From the NCBI RefSeq assembly GCF_022549775.1, contig NZ_JAKZGP010000014.1, positions 1-64,000 on the forward strand: a stretch of 64,000 bases of DNA. Reading direction: 5' to 3'. The translations under genes and the position numbers were made by a program. The DNA is from Belliella filtrata. Lineage in GTDB: Bacteria > Bacteroidota > Bacteroidia > Cytophagales > Cyclobacteriaceae. This document shows, piece by piece, positions 35,656 to 46,783 of the stretch. The notes below the pieces were generated by a model that did no database searches, was not told the origin of the DNA, and saw only the letters and a program-made list of their open reading frames with translations. Position 1 is the stretch's first letter, and every line of letters begins with the position of its first letter.

Positions 35656-37113
35656 TTAAGATACTACTTCTCCAAACAATGTGGCTGGTGTGCAATCTGT
35701 GATTCTCACGGTTACATAATCACCTTTTTGGAAGTTTCCTTTATCGATGATGACAACCTTATTGGCGGTGTTTCTACCTTTTAGCTGCTCTGTAGACCTT
35801 TTAGATTCTCCTTCGATGAGAATCTCTTGGATTTTGCCTATATCCATTTTATTTCTTTCATCCGATAATTTGTTTTGCTTATCGATGATCTCATTGAGCC
35901 TTCTCTTTTTGATATCCAAAGGAATATCATCTTTGAATTTTTTAGCAGCCAAGGTCCCAGGTCTTTCAGAGTAATAGAACATGTAAGAGAAATCGTATCT
36001 TACAATATCCATGATGCTTAAGGTGTCCTGATGCTCTTCCTCTGTTTCTGTACAGAACCCTGCAATCATATCAGAAGAAATGCCACATTCTTCACCTAGT
36101 ATTTCTCTGATTTTTGAAACTCTTTCGATATACCATTCTCTATCATAAGTACGATTCATAAGCTCAAGCACCCTTGAGTTACCACTTTGCACTGGCAGGT
36201 GGATGTATTTGCAAATGTTGTCGTACTTCTTCATCGTATAAAGTACCTCGTCAGTGATGTCTTTTGGATGAGAGGTGGAGAATCTTACCCTCAACTTAGG
36301 GTCAATCAAAGCGACCATTTCTAGTAGATTTGCGAAATTCACAATCTCACTTGCATCGTCTTTTTTATTCAGTCGAGCTTTATTATTCTCTTCAGGTGAC
36401 CATTTGTAGGAGTCTACATTCTGACCTAGTAGGGTGACTTCTTTGAATCCTTTATCAAATAACTCCTGTGCTTCTTTTACAATTGAGTGTGGGTCTCTAC
36501 TTCTTTCTCTTCCTCTAGTAAATGGTACTACGCAAAATGAGCACATGTTGTCACAACCTCTCATGATGGAAATGAATGCACTCACACCATTAGAATTCAG
36601 CCTGACAGGAGAAATATCAGCATAGGTCTCTTCTCTGGATAAGAAAGTATTTACTCCTTTGTTGCCTTCTTCTGCTGTGGCTACCAAGTTGGGAAGGTCT
36701 CTGTAAGCATCCGGACCTACTACCACATCTACGATTTGCTCTTCTTCAAGGAGTTTTTCTTTCAGTCTTTCTGCCATACATCCCAAGACCCCAATCGTCA
36801 TCTCTGGTTTATGTTTTTTTATAGCATTGAATTGTGAAAGTCTTTTGCGGACTGTGGTCTCTGCTTTTTCTCTGATTGAGCAAGTATTCAAAAATATTAC
36901 GTCTGCTTGTTCAAAGTCCGAAGTTGTATCAAATCCATTATCTTTCATGATCGAAGCGACAATTTCGGAGTCCGAGAAATTCATCTGACAACCATATGAT
37001 TCGATGTATAACTTTTTCGATTTCCCTGTGTTTTCATCTTCAGTAGTCTTGTAATCACATGCCTGTGCTTCCTGAGCTGAGATGATGTCTATGTCCTTGA
37101 TGATATTTTCCAT
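35656..37113 (-). CDS. miaB: tRNA-2-methylthio-N6-dimethylallyladenosine synthase MiaB
   Basis: From ATG 37113 the protein has 485 residues (a TTG at 37125 adds four). The N-terminal UPF0004 domain begins [15 protein letters not shown]. The radical SAM motif is CDNMCSFC, within [20 protein letters not shown]-terminal TRAM domain (about 420-485) follows. It adds the methylthio group to i6A37 in tRNA, using SAM and a second iron-sulfur cluster. It is first in the run of five minus-strand genes. Upstream 37126-37295 is AT-rich and holds the promoter region between it and tamB. Confidence 0.97.
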   Translation of the reverse strand: MENIIKDIDIISAQEAQACDYKTTEDENTGKSKKLYIESYGCQMNFSDSEIVASIMKDNGFDTTSDFEQADVIFLNTCSIREKAETTVRKRLSQFNAIKKHKPEMTIGVLGCMAERLKEKLLEEEQIVDVVVGPDAYRDLPNLVATAEEGNKGVNTFLSREETYADISPVRLNSNGVSAFISIMRGCDNMCSFCVVPFTRGRERSRDPHSIVKEAQELFDKGFKEVTLLGQNVDSYKWSPEENNKARLNKKDDASEIVNFANLLEMVALIDPKLRVRFSTSHPKDITDEVLYTMKKYDNICKYIHLPVQSGNSRVLELMNRTYDREWYIERVSKIREILGEECGISSDMIAGFCTETEEEHQDTLSIMDIVRYDFSYMFYYSERPGTLAAKKFKDDIPLDIKKRRLNEIIDKQNKLSDERNKMDIGKIQEILIEGESKRSTEQLKGRNTANKVVIIDKGNFQKGDYVTVRITDCTPATLFGEVVS

Positions 37114-37295
37114 ATAATACTTCAATTTGAAGATGCGAAATTAACAAAATACCGACAAAATGACAGACTTCAGTCACGTATTTATTTTGAAGTTGTAACG
37201 AAATGGCTCTTGATTTGCTTAAATAAATCTTGAAACTGTTATATTTGAATTTCACCTAAACATAGAATAATATCAAACGCTTTTTATATAAGTTT

Positions 37296-40200
37296 TTGAA
37301 AATTGCAGGGATTGCAATGACCATTTTGCTGCTTTTACTGGTAGCTTTGATACTTTTTATACGAAGTCCATGGGGGCAAGATATCATTGTTAACAAGGCT
37401 ACAGCGTACGTATCTGGTAAAACAGGTACAGAAGTATCAATTGATAGATTATTTGTAACATTTCAAGGAAATGTTTACTTGGAAGGCTTGTATTTAGAGG
37501 ACATGGAAGCCGATACTTTACTTTACTCCAAGGATTTAGAGGTGGGTTTTGGATTGGTGAAATTTTTGAGAACTGGGGAGATTGCCATCACTAAGCTGGA
37601 TTGGGAAGGTCTAAGGGCAAACGTTCACAGGGATGAAGGTGAAGAGGAATTTAATTATCAATTTATCATTGACGCTTTTGTATCACCCCAAGATAGTACT
37701 TCTGCCAGTGTGGATGAGCCTGAAGTGCAGCCTACTGAGGAGTCTTCTGAGCCACTCAAAATTAGTATAGCTCCCGTGAAGCTCAAGGATTTTGAAGTGA
37801 AATATATTGACAGAGAAGCTGGTATGGAAGCTTTTTTGAGTTTTAAGGAGTTTTTGATTGATGTGCCTCATTTGGATTTAGAAAAATTTGAATTTGATAT
37901 CAATGAAGTCTCTTTGGTCAATAGCAAGGTGAGTTATATCCAATCAAAACCAACAGAGGAAAAAGAAGAAGAGCAAGCCTCTGAATCAATTCCCCTGCTG
38001 ATTGCATTGAAAAAGCTCAAGATTGAAGAAGTTTCTCTACTTTACGATGATCAAGTCAATGAGCAAAAAGCCTCTGTAAAGCTTGGATTGCTTGAAGTTA
38101 GCATGCCTGAATTTGACCTTGAAGGCCAAAAAGTGATTTTAAATAGCCTTGACTTGAAGAAGTCAAATATAGCATATCAAGATTTTTCTCTACAGACTTC
38201 AACGGATGCACAAGTAGCCGTCCAGCAAGAAACACCTTCTAGTTTTGAGTGGCCTGATTGGTTGGTAGAAGTTGGGTATATTGATTTGGAAAACATTAAT
38301 TTGATATATAAAACCAAAGATGTAGCGCCACGACAAGGGTTTTTTAATCCTGAATCCATGGAGTTTCAAGACTTGAACCTAAATGTTTCCAACATTGCCC
38401 TGGCAGACAATGCTGCAAAATTAAAGCTTAGAGACTTTAATTTTCAGGAGGCTGGGGGATTTGCTTTGGAGCAATTTGCTGTGGCCATAAAACTTGATGA
38501 TACTAGCCTTGAGATAGATGAGCTGGCAATTAACACATCACGCAGCGAGCTAAGGGCTTCAGTTGATATGTCTTATGCATCGATCGATCAACTTATCGAG
38601 CAACCAGAATTGGTTAACATGGATTTGAAGTTAAACCGCCTAAGAGCCGATGTAAGAGATGCTTTTTTCTTCCAGCCTGAGCTGTCTAGGGATGAGATGA
38701 TTAGAAAAATCAGTACTCAGCCTATCTTGGCGAAAGCTAATGTCAGAGGAAACATGGCGGCATTGAGGGTGAATGATTTCCAGACTTCTTGGTCAGATGC
38801 AAAAGTTTCCGCCAAGGGATCTTTGAGAAATGTATTGGATACTGATCAGCTTTATTTTGATTTTCCAACTGTGAACCTACAGGCAAGCGGTGCTACGATT
38901 GGGAAGTTTCTTTCAGAGACTCAAAGAGAAAGCTATCAATTGCCTGAAATGGTGAAAATTGAAGCCAGAGCAAAGGGAAAAGTAGAAGATTTACTTTCAG
39001 AAATTAAGCTTGAATCAGATCTTGGGAATTTGGCACTTTTGGCTAAATATAAAGATGCTGGAAGCATGGCTTTTGATGTAGAAGTGAAAGTTGATGAATT
39101 TCAGATTGGCAACTTGCTCAAGAACCCAATGCTGGATACGCTCACTTTTAGCTTGGAAGCAGTAGGTGAGGGGTCAGATCTATCGAACTTGAACGCTACA
39201 CTTACTTCTAACTTTGAAAGATTAAGACTGAATGGCAATGATTATTCAGGTTTAGAACTATCAGGAGAGCTAGTGGATGGCAATGGAGATATCAAAATGG
39301 GGCTTGATTCTGAAGATCTGAAATTTGAACTTTTGACCAAGTTGGCATTAGATACGGTAAATTATAATGTTGATTTGAAGTTGGATCTTCAAGGAGCGGA
39401 TTTGTACGCATTGGGTTTCACTCCTCAAGATACTAGGGCAAAGTTGCTTTTTGAAGCACAGTTTGATGGTAATGAGAAAGCTTTTGATTTGAAAACCAGA
39501 ATGTCTGATGCGCTCGTTGTTTTTGATCAAAGGACATACCCATTAGGCGAATTTGATATTGACGCAAAGATTCGTGAGGATGAGACCAACGTGAATATCA
39601 AAAGCTTGATGCTAAACGGTGAGATGAAAGCCAATGCTTCACCAGACTTACTTGTCGAATCTTTGACACACTACCTCAGGACTTACATTGATACAAAAGA
39701 TACCTTGGAAGTCTTGATGGCTGAGGATGTGAAAATGAAAATAGATTTTACAATCAATCAAGCGCCTATTCTAAATCAAGTCCTTTTGCCAGCATTGGAA
39801 AAGCTGGATACAGCCAAGTTGAAGATTGATTTTGATCTGCAAGCAGCATTATTGACGACGCGATTGGATTTCCCATATTTGAAATATGGAGGTATAGAAT
39901 TGGATAGCTTGGGCTTAAGGATCAATGCAGACGAAGAAGACCTCGATTTGGCATTCGGATTTTTGAAATTAAATACTGGTCCATTGGATATGGATAGGAC
40001 TTACTTCACGGGGGAACTGGACAATTCAAGACTTTATTTTGACTTCAACTCCTTTGATGGAGATGAGCGAATGGTGCACGTGGCTTCTGATATCGGTTTG
40101 TTTGGTGATACATTGAGTATTCATATCTCACCAGCGGAGTTAATGCTCAACAAGCGAGAGTGGAATATTCCAGAGAGCAATGAGATTTTGTTTGCTACGA

Positions 40201-42461
40201 ACTTTATGCACTTTGAGAATTTTGAGTTTACAAGGAATAATCAATCACTAAGCATCAGAGATGATGTGGAGGATGTTGCTCAGGAGCATGTCGCCCTGGA
40301 GTTCAGTGAGTTTAGATTGGAGACATTTACGAGTCTGTTGAATCCTGATGAACTTATAGCCGGTGGTTTACTCAATGGGAAACTCATCGTTGAAAATCCG
40401 TTTGGAGCAATTGGGTTCTTGGCAGAATTGAAGATTCAGGATTTAAAAGCCTTGAATGTCCCCATGGGAAACCTAAGCTTAGATGCTGAGGCAGAAAACT
40501 TAGGGGAATATAAGTTAAAGCTTGCATTGAAAGACGGTGGAATTGATTTGGATTTAGGTGGAAGTTTTGTTGCAGATGAGGCTGGTGCCAACTTCGATTT
40601 AGATTTGGATATCAATAAAATTGAGATGGGACTTGTGGCGGACTTGTCTGGTGGAGAGCTGAGGGATGCTACTGGTAACCTCACAGGAAGTGTGAATGCC
40701 TCAGGAAGTACCACAGCACCAGAATATGATGGAGATTTGATTTTCAACGATGCATCTTTTATAGTATCACAGCTGAATGCCAAATACACTTTATCCAATG
40801 AAAAGCTTTCAGTAGACAATCAAGGGCTCAAATTAAACAAGTTTACGATTAGAGATGCGGATAATCAAAGTTTCGTTATAGATGGGTCAATTTTGACAGA
40901 TGATCTGACTAATCCTAGTTTTGACCTGAAGCTGTTGGCTAAGAGCTTTAGGGCCGTAAGTTCTACTAGAGATGATAACGACCTCTTTTTTGGGACGGCA
41001 ATCATTGATGCAGATGTAACAATCAGAGGTGACATGAATCTTCCAAGGGTTACAGCTGAGTTGAAAATCAAAGATGGGACAGATTTTAATGTGATCATAC
41101 CAGAATCCCAATTGGATGTGGTGCAGCGTGATGGTACAGTAATCTTTGTCAATCGCCAAGATCCATTTGATATCCTGACACGACAGACTGATGAATCTAT
41201 CAATGCATTTACAGGGTATGATATAAGGGCAGTGTTGAAAGTTGATCCAAATGCCGTTTTCAAGGTAATCGTAGATGAACGATCTGGAGACAACTTGAGC
41301 GTGTCTGGTCAAGCAGACTTGAACATGGAGATCAATCCAAATGGTAGGATCACCCTTAGTGGTACCTATGAGTTGACCAAAGGACACTATGAGATGTCTC
41401 TTTACAACCTTGTAAATAGGAGGTTTGAAATAGCAGAAGGTAGTACAATCTCTTGGAATGGCGACCCGATGGACGCAAACTTGAATATATCAGCTATTTA
41501 TAATGTAAGAACAGCTTCTTCGGAACTGATGGCATCACAACTGAGCAGTACAAGCTCGGATGCTAGGGTTCAATATCAGCAAGAATTGCCATTTATGGTT
41601 TTTCTTAATGTGAATGGAGAACTTCTAAGGCCAGAGATATCATTTAGACTGGATATGCCAGAAGATCAGCGCGGTGCTTTGGGAGGAAATGTGTACAGCA
41701 GGGTGTTACAAGTTAATGATCAGGAGGATGAGTTGAACAAGCAGGTATTTTCACTTTTGGTGCTCAATAGATTTTTTCCTTCTCAAGGAAGTGATGGGTC
41801 CGGAGGGGGAACTTCGGCTATTGCAAGGAGCAGTGTGAGTCAAGTGCTTTCAGGGCAGCTCAATGCTTTGTCAAGCAATATCTTTGGCAATAGTGGTCTA
41901 GAGCTTGACTTTGATTTGGATAGTTTTACGGACTTCCAAAGTGGTACTGGTCAGGATAGAACCCAACTCAATGTGAATGCGAGGAAAAGATTCTTTGACG
42001 ATAGGCTGATCGTACAAGTTGGGAGTCAAATGGATATAGAAGGGAGTTCTCAGAATCCAGATCAAGCCAATGCAGTCCTTGGAAATGTCAGCTTAGAATA
42101 CATGCTTACAGAAAATGGACGCTACAGGGTTAGGGCATTTAGGAAAAATCAGTTTGAAAGTATTATCGATGGTCAATTGATAGTGACAGGATTTGGTTTG
42201 ATTTTCAATAGGGAATTTAATGAGTTCTTTGAGCTCTGGAAAGGAGTAGATGCTTCCGAAAATGGTACAAATCCAATAGATAGCATAGAAAGGAAAGAAG
42301 AAGAGGAAAAGCAGGAGAAAAAGAAAAAAGAGAATGGTGAAGCTGAAAAGAAGGAAGAGGAAGAAAAGGAGGGAGTAGAGAATGAGGAGAAAGAAAAGAA
42401 TGAAGAAACTAGTAATCAAAGCAATTCCGAAACTTTGAAAAAGGAGGAAAATGAGGATTAA
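37296..42461 (+). CDS. tamB: TamB-family translocation/assembly protein (DUF490)
   Basis: The protein has 1721 residues from a TTG start at 37296 (next ATG at 37317). An N-terminal membrane segment (about 4-23) is followed by RSPWGQDIIVNKATAYVSGKTGTEVSIDRL, typical of TamB. Long repeats of beta strands follow (a lipid-binding groove is known for the family) and then the conserved TamB/DUF490 C-terminal domain (about 1270-1650). The last 80 residues are extremely charged and low-complexity, rich in Glu and Lys. TamB spans the periplasm and moves phospholipids or helps outer-membrane assembly. It overlaps tamL by 11 bp. Confidence 0.9.
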   Translation: MKIAGIAMTILLLLLVALILFIRSPWGQDIIVNKATAYVSGKTGTEVSIDRLFVTFQGNVYLEGLYLEDMEADTLLYSKDLEVGFGLVKFLRTGEIAITKLDWEGLRANVHRDEGEEEFNYQFIIDAFVSPQDSTSASVDEPEVQPTEESSEPLKISIAPVKLKDFEVKYIDREAGMEAFLSFKEFLIDVPHLDLEKFEFDINEVSLVNSKVSYIQSKPTEEKEEEQASESIPLLIALKKLKIEEVSLLYDDQVNEQKASVKLGLLEVSMPEFDLEGQKVILNSLDLKKSNIAYQDFSLQTSTDAQVAVQQETPSSFEWPDWLVEVGYIDLENINLIYKTKDVAPRQGFFNPESMEFQDLNLNVSNIALADNAAKLKLRDFNFQEAGGFALEQFAVAIKLDDTSLEIDELAINTSRSELRASVDMSYASIDQLIEQPELVNMDLKLNRLRADVRDAFFFQPELSRDEMIRKISTQPILAKANVRGNMAALRVNDFQTSWSDAKVSAKGSLRNVLDTDQLYFDFPTVNLQASGATIGKFLSETQRESYQLPEMVKIEARAKGKVEDLLSEIKLESDLGNLALLAKYKDAGSMAFDVEVKVDEFQIGNLLKNPMLDTLTFSLEAVGEGSDLSNLNATLTSNFERLRLNGNDYSGLELSGELVDGNGDIKMGLDSEDLKFELLTKLALDTVNYNVDLKLDLQGADLYALGFTPQDTRAKLLFEAQFDGNEKAFDLKTRMSDALVVFDQRTYPLGEFDIDAKIREDETNVNIKSLMLNGEMKANASPDLLVESLTHYLRTYIDTKDTLEVLMAEDVKMKIDFTINQAPILNQVLLPALEKLDTAKLKIDFDLQAALLTTRLDFPYLKYGGIELDSLGLRINADEEDLDLAFGFLKLNTGPLDMDRTYFTGELDNSRLYFDFNSFDGDERMVHVASDIGLFGDTLSIHISPAELMLNKREWNIPESNEILFATNFMHFENFEFTRNNQSLSIRDDVEDVAQEHVALEFSEFRLETFTSLLNPDELIAGGLLNGKLIVENPFGAIGFLAELKIQDLKALNVPMGNLSLDAEAENLGEYKLKLALKDGGIDLDLGGSFVADEAGANFDLDLDINKIEMGLVADLSGGELRDATGNLTGSVNASGSTTAPEYDGDLIFNDASFIVSQLNAKYTLSNEKLSVDNQGLKLNKFTIRDADNQSFVIDGSILTDDLTNPSFDLKLLAKSFRAVSSTRDDNDLFFGTAIIDADVTIRGDMNLPRVTAELKIKDGTDFNVIIPESQLDVVQRDGTVIFVNRQDPFDILTRQTDESINAFTGYDIRAVLKVDPNAVFKVIVDERSGDNLSVSGQADLNMEINPNGRITLSGTYELTKGHYEMSLYNLVNRRFEIAEGSTISWNGDPMDANLNISAIYNVRTASSELMASQLSSTSSDARVQYQQELPFMVFLNVNGELLRPEISFRLDMPEDQRGALGGNVYSRVLQVNDQEDELNKQVFSLLVLNRFFPSQGSDGSGGGTSAIARSSVSQVLSGQLNALSSNIFGNSGLELDFDLDSFTDFQSGTGQDRTQLNVNARKRFFDDRLIVQVGSQMDIEGSSQNPDQANAVLGNVSLEYMLTENGRYRVRAFRKNQFESIIDGQLIVTGFGLIFNREFNEFFELWKGVDASENGTNPIDSIERKEEEEKQEKKKKENGEAEKKEEEEKEGVENEEKEKNEETSNQSNSETLKKEENED

Positions 42462-44736
42462 TCAATTTTTAGTAGGCCTAGTTTTAGGTGTGGTGATACT
42501 GCATGGATGTAGTGTAAAGAAATTCATTCCAGAAGATGAAAGCTTGTTTACTGGCTCTGATTTGGAGATTGAGTCTGAAGGAGACATCCAGGATAAAAAA
42601 GAAATCCAAAGAGAGCTAGAAGGATTGTTTCGACCAGAACCGAATAGCAAATTTCTCGGAATGTACTTTGGTTTATGGGCTCATTATAAAGGCAGTAAGG
42701 AAAAACCAGGGTTTATCAATAGATTTTTGAAAAAGCGTTTTGGAGAAGAACCTGTGTACTTTAGTCGCGTCAATCCCCAAACGACAGAAGAACTGATGCT
42801 CAATAGGCTTGAAAACAATGGGTTTTTCTTTGCAGAGACTTCTTCAGAGGTAAATAGGAATGGGAAGTTTACTTCTGTGAGTTACCAAGCTACCGTGACT
42901 GAGCCTTATGTCTTGAGAGCATTGAAAATAGACAGGGATTCTTTGGAGGTAGATCGGGAAATCATTGAGCTTATGGAGGAAAGTGAGCTTCAGCCAGGGA
43001 CCAGGTTCAATCTTTCAAAGCTCAATGATGAGCGAGAGCGTTTAGATGAAGCATTGAAAAATAGAGGGTATTATAACTTCAATCCAAATTATTTGATTTT
43101 TGAGGCGGATACGAATGTCACTGACAAGCGCGAGTTTGATTTGTTTTTAAGGTTTCGAAAAAGTGCTCCACAGCATGGTATCATTCCATATAAAGTGCAG
43201 AAAATAAAGGTTTTTCCAAATTACTCAGTGACTGAAGATGAAGATAAGCTCGATACAGTGGTCGTAGACGGAAAGGAATTTATCCAAGGGAATCTGGTCT
43301 TTAAACCAAACTTGTTGGAGCAGTACATCCTATTGGAAAAGGAAGATAGGTATAGCCCGTTGAGATCCAGGTTGACTAGCAATAGATTGAGTTCTATTGG
43401 AACTTACCGCTTTGTAAACTTACGCTACGAAGAGGTGGAGGATAGCGTAGAATTTGGTAATCTTGAAGCCAATATTTACTTGTCGCCACTTACCAAAAGG
43501 TCTTTGAGAGCCGAGCTTCAGGGTGTGTCAAAATCCAATAACTTTGCAGGTCCTGCACTGAATTTAGTGTATAGGAATAGGAATTTATTCAAAGGAGGAG
43601 AGACGTTAAGTCTAACAGGAAAATTTGGGTTTGAAACCCAACTAGCGGGTGGAGATCTATCTGGATTGAATTCCATAGAGCTAGGACTCAAAGCTGATTT
43701 GGTTTATCCAAGGGTTATTTTCTTTGTACCTATCAAGGAGAAGTTTAGCTATTCAGTACCAAAAACAAAAATGAGTTTGGGTACAGAGTATCAAAGTAGG
43801 GGAGGTTTGTACAGACTGAATACATTTTCTGCCAATTATGGTTATTTCTGGAATGCTAATCGATTTGTGTTTCACGAAATCAATCCTATCAGCTTGAATG
43901 TCGTGAACTTGACAAGGACTTCTCCTGAGTTTGAAGAGATTCTAGATAGCAACCCGTTTTTGAGGAGGAGTTTTGAGCAGCAATTTATCGCAGGGATCAA
44001 TTATACCTTCAATTTTGATAAGCTATCCGGAAGGTTTAGGACTCATGGGATTTTTGTTGGGACTACCTTAGATTTTGCTGGTAATGCACTCGGTCTAGCA
44101 AATTCCTTAGCAGGATGGGAAGAAGGAAGGTTCTTAGGTCTCAATTATGCACAGTATTCTAGAGGGGATGTGGATCTTCGTTACTATTACAGGATGAATG
44201 AAGAGCATACCATTGCAACGAGGTTGTTTGGCGGAGTAGGTTTGCCATACGGTAATTCGGAATCACTGCCATTTGTGAAGCAGTTTTTTGCAGGTGGACC
44301 GAATAGTGTAAGGGCTTTTCGAATTCGCTCTTTAGGACCTGGTACATACAGACCAGAGAATACAGGGATAGGTGCTTTCTTCGATCAGGCAGGTGATATC
44401 AGATTTGAGGGAAATATTGAGTATAGATTTCCTATCGTATCAGTACTCAAAGGGGCCTTGTTTATGGATGCTGGGAATGTTTGGTTGATGAATGAAAATG
44501 AAGCACTTCCTGGTGGGAAATTTACTTCGGATTGGTGGTCAGAATTAGCCGTAGGAGCTGGATTCGGTATGAGAATTGATATTGAGTTTTTTGTCATAAG
44601 GTTTGATTTGGCAACTCCACTTCGGGTACCGTATTTGCCCGAAAATGAAAGGTGGGGCAATACTTTCGATATCGGAAGTGGAGACTGGAGAAGAGAAAAC
44701 TTAATATTCAATTTTGCTATTGGGTATCCTTTCTAG
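42451..44736 (+). CDS. tamL: TamL, lipidated BamA/TamA-family outer-membrane assembly protein
   Basis: The protein has 761 residues. An N-terminal lipobox (ILHGC, Cys20) replaces the usual signal peptide. POTRA-like domains follow (about 35-350), then the surface-antigen/Omp85 barrel (about 400-761). This has a VRAF motif where many Omp85 proteins have VRGF, and ends FAIGYPF. The lipid anchor defines the Bacteroidota TamL form. A strong Shine-Dalgarno (AAGGAGG) lies before the start at 42451 inside tamB. It works with TamB. The 3' end overlaps the convergent aceK by 4 bp. Confidence 0.88.
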   Translation: MRINQFLVGLVLGVVILHGCSVKKFIPEDESLFTGSDLEIESEGDIQDKKEIQRELEGLFRPEPNSKFLGMYFGLWAHYKGSKEKPGFINRFLKKRFGEEPVYFSRVNPQTTEELMLNRLENNGFFFAETSSEVNRNGKFTSVSYQATVTEPYVLRALKIDRDSLEVDREIIELMEESELQPGTRFNLSKLNDERERLDEALKNRGYYNFNPNYLIFEADTNVTDKREFDLFLRFRKSAPQHGIIPYKVQKIKVFPNYSVTEDEDKLDTVVVDGKEFIQGNLVFKPNLLEQYILLEKEDRYSPLRSRLTSNRLSSIGTYRFVNLRYEEVEDSVEFGNLEANIYLSPLTKRSLRAELQGVSKSNNFAGPALNLVYRNRNLFKGGETLSLTGKFGFETQLAGGDLSGLNSIELGLKADLVYPRVIFFVPIKEKFSYSVPKTKMSLGTEYQSRGGLYRLNTFSANYGYFWNANRFVFHEINPISLNVVNLTRTSPEFEEILDSNPFLRRSFEQQFIAGINYTFNFDKLSGRFRTHGIFVGTTLDFAGNALGLANSLAGWEEGRFLGLNYAQYSRGDVDLRYYYRMNEEHTIATRLFGGVGLPYGNSESLPFVKQFFAGGPNSVRAFRIRSLGPGTYRPENTGIGAFFDQAGDIRFEGNIEYRFPIVSVLKGALFMDAGNVWLMNENEALPGGKFTSDWWSELAVGAGFGMRIDIEFFVIRFDLATPLRVPYLPENERWGNTFDIGSGDWRRENLIFNFAIGYPF

Positions 44737-46472
44737 GCAGTGAGGTCAGTTCTGAACCTGATTTCTTTAGGATATGGAAAGGCATGCAATAGTTCACCTT
44801 GGGTGATCTTTTGTTGGATTTTTTTCCAATGATCAGGATCGAACAAGTCCTCATGATACTGTAGGAAATGATCTTTTACATCTTTTCTTCCGATCATAAA
44901 TCTCTTGAAGTCTTCTGGGAAAATGTCATTTCTGGCGATGTCGTACCAAGGTGTAGATGCATATATTTGCTCATAGTTTTCGGGCCTAGGCTTCCAGCGA
45001 AAATTCATGTCAGTAAGAAACTCAATTTCATCATAATCATAAAAAACAACCCTTTTTTGACGGGTAACTCCGAAGTTTTTGGTCATCATGTCTCCAGGGA
45101 AAATATTTGCTTGTGCCAGCTGCAAGATGCTATTCCCATAATCCTCTACTGCAAACTTTGCATCCTCATGATCGCAAGTTTCCAAATACATGTTTAGCGG
45201 TATCATTTTGCGTTCTGTATACAAATGTTTGATGATAAGCTTATCTTCTGTGAAGATCAGTAGGGAATTGACAGTATTTTTCAATTCCTGAATCAACTTA
45301 GGGCTCATCCTATCTAAAGGGAATGTGAAATACTCAAACTCATGTGTGTCGGCCATTCTCCCTACCCTGTCGTGCAAGGAAACGAGTTTGTACTTTTCTT
45401 TTACTTCCTGACGAGTCATGTCTTTGGGTGGTTCAAAATGATCCTTGATCAGTTTGAATACAATATTGTAACTAGGTAAGGTGAATACTGTCATCACCAT
45501 GCCTTTGATGCCTTCGGCTATCTCAAACTGATCACCACTTTCTTCAAGATGTAGTAGAAAATCTCTGTAAAACTCTGTTTTGCCATGTTTGTTGAACCCA
45601 ATGGCATTGTATAATTCATGAATCTGTTTGTGACTTATCACCGCATTTAAGAAAGAGACCATTTGAGACGGTATGTCTACTTCAACCATGAAATATGACC
45701 TACTGAAGCTGAACATATGTGCCATGATTTTTGGATCAAAAATCAAGGTGTCTACATAGACTCCATTGTCATTGTGTAGAAATGGGATAATAAAAGGCAT
45801 CCATTTATCACCCACTCTGGTTCTTCCGATCAAGTAAGCAGCTTTGTTTCTATAAAACACACTTTTTAATACTTGAGTTACCGTATCTTTTGTAGGTTCA
45901 TACCTGCTCAATATCACTTCTCTGACTGCTCTGACCAAGTGTTGAATATCTTCTTCTTTGTTGAAATATGGTACACCAAAATCAAAATCTTGAATGATCT
46001 GCCGAATTATCTTTTGCAATCCCCAAGAAGATGGGTAGCTATGGTAAAGGTTCTCATTAGGGTGGAGGTCACAGGTATCATAGCCTTCATATACAAACAT
46101 CAAGTCTTCATCCACCGCCAGTTTTGGCATAGATTTTCGAATTACAGAATTGTAGAATGTTTCTGCCAATTCCTTGTCTTGTCGATCAAGGATAGCTTTG
46201 GAATACCCTTTTTTGACCTCTTCCCAAAAGGTTCTTTCTTCACGTTGATTTGTATTCAGATTTGAGATTGAGTTGCAGCAAGATCTTACTAGATCTTTAT
46301 ATAACCTTAGCCTTTTTCTATGATTGGCTTGCATTTCTGTCCAATTTCTTGATTTGAAAAATTCAGGGGCGAGGACCGTTAGCTTCTTGAACTCATTGAT
46401 ATAATGATCAAAACCTTCAGTGATTTTACTAATGGTAGTGGTGGTAAGGCTTACTTCTCGTTCGGTATTCAT
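44733..46472 (-). CDS. aceK: Isocitrate dehydrogenase kinase/phosphatase
   Basis: The protein has 579 residues, the usual length. Residues about 300-500 carry the kinase-like core with YFTFPLDRMSP, and later NIFPGDMMTKNFGVTRQKRVVFYDYDEIEFL, the hallmark of AceK. It phosphorylates and dephosphorylates isocitrate dehydrogenase to switch carbon flow to the glyoxylate shunt. No aceA or aceB is adjacent, so it works alone here. It converges on tamL with 4-bp overlap of stops. The gene is better known from Proteobacteria. Confidence 0.93.
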   Translation of the reverse strand: MNTEREVSLTTTTISKITEGFDHYINEFKKLTVLAPEFFKSRNWTEMQANHRKRLRLYKDLVRSCCNSISNLNTNQREERTFWEEVKKGYSKAILDRQDKELAETFYNSVIRKSMPKLAVDEDLMFVYEGYDTCDLHPNENLYHSYPSSWGLQKIIRQIIQDFDFGVPYFNKEEDIQHLVRAVREVILSRYEPTKDTVTQVLKSVFYRNKAAYLIGRTRVGDKWMPFIIPFLHNDNGVYVDTLIFDPKIMAHMFSFSRSYFMVEVDIPSQMVSFLNAVISHKQIHELYNAIGFNKHGKTEFYRDFLLHLEESGDQFEIAEGIKGMVMTVFTLPSYNIVFKLIKDHFEPPKDMTRQEVKEKYKLVSLHDRVGRMADTHEFEYFTFPLDRMSPKLIQELKNTVNSLLIFTEDKLIIKHLYTERKMIPLNMYLETCDHEDAKFAVEDYGNSILQLAQANIFPGDMMTKNFGVTRQKRVVFYDYDEIEFLTDMNFRWKPRPENYEQIYASTPWYDIARNDIFPEDFKRFMIGRKDVKDHFLQYHEDLFDPDHWKKIQQKITQGELLHAFPYPKEIRFRTDLTA

Positions 46473-46783
46473 AGCTGTACTATTATGTAAAAAGAAAATG
46501 GATTACTTTGCATTATTCTAAAATCAATTATCAAAATGAAGGTGCCTAGATTTTTAAATAGAAATCCAAATGGATACCAGTAACCAATTCATAAAAAGTG
46601 TTTCAAGACCCAGCTATTAATTGATAACTTGTACCGCTTTTCAGAAATTGATCTAAAAGTAGGCTTTTATTTGTATGAATTTCTTCATCTTAAAACACAT
46701 TTCAAATGTTTCAACTTAATCGAAATTCTAACAATCTATTTAATATTCCAAATTGTGTCTATTGAAAATTCAAGTTTTAAAAA
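46473..46783. other. Gene-free stretch upstream of aceK
   Basis: The 311 bp are AT-rich and hold the aceK promoter region on the left. I see no repeat, RNA or convincing promoter box, and the frames are short. Confidence 0.55.
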
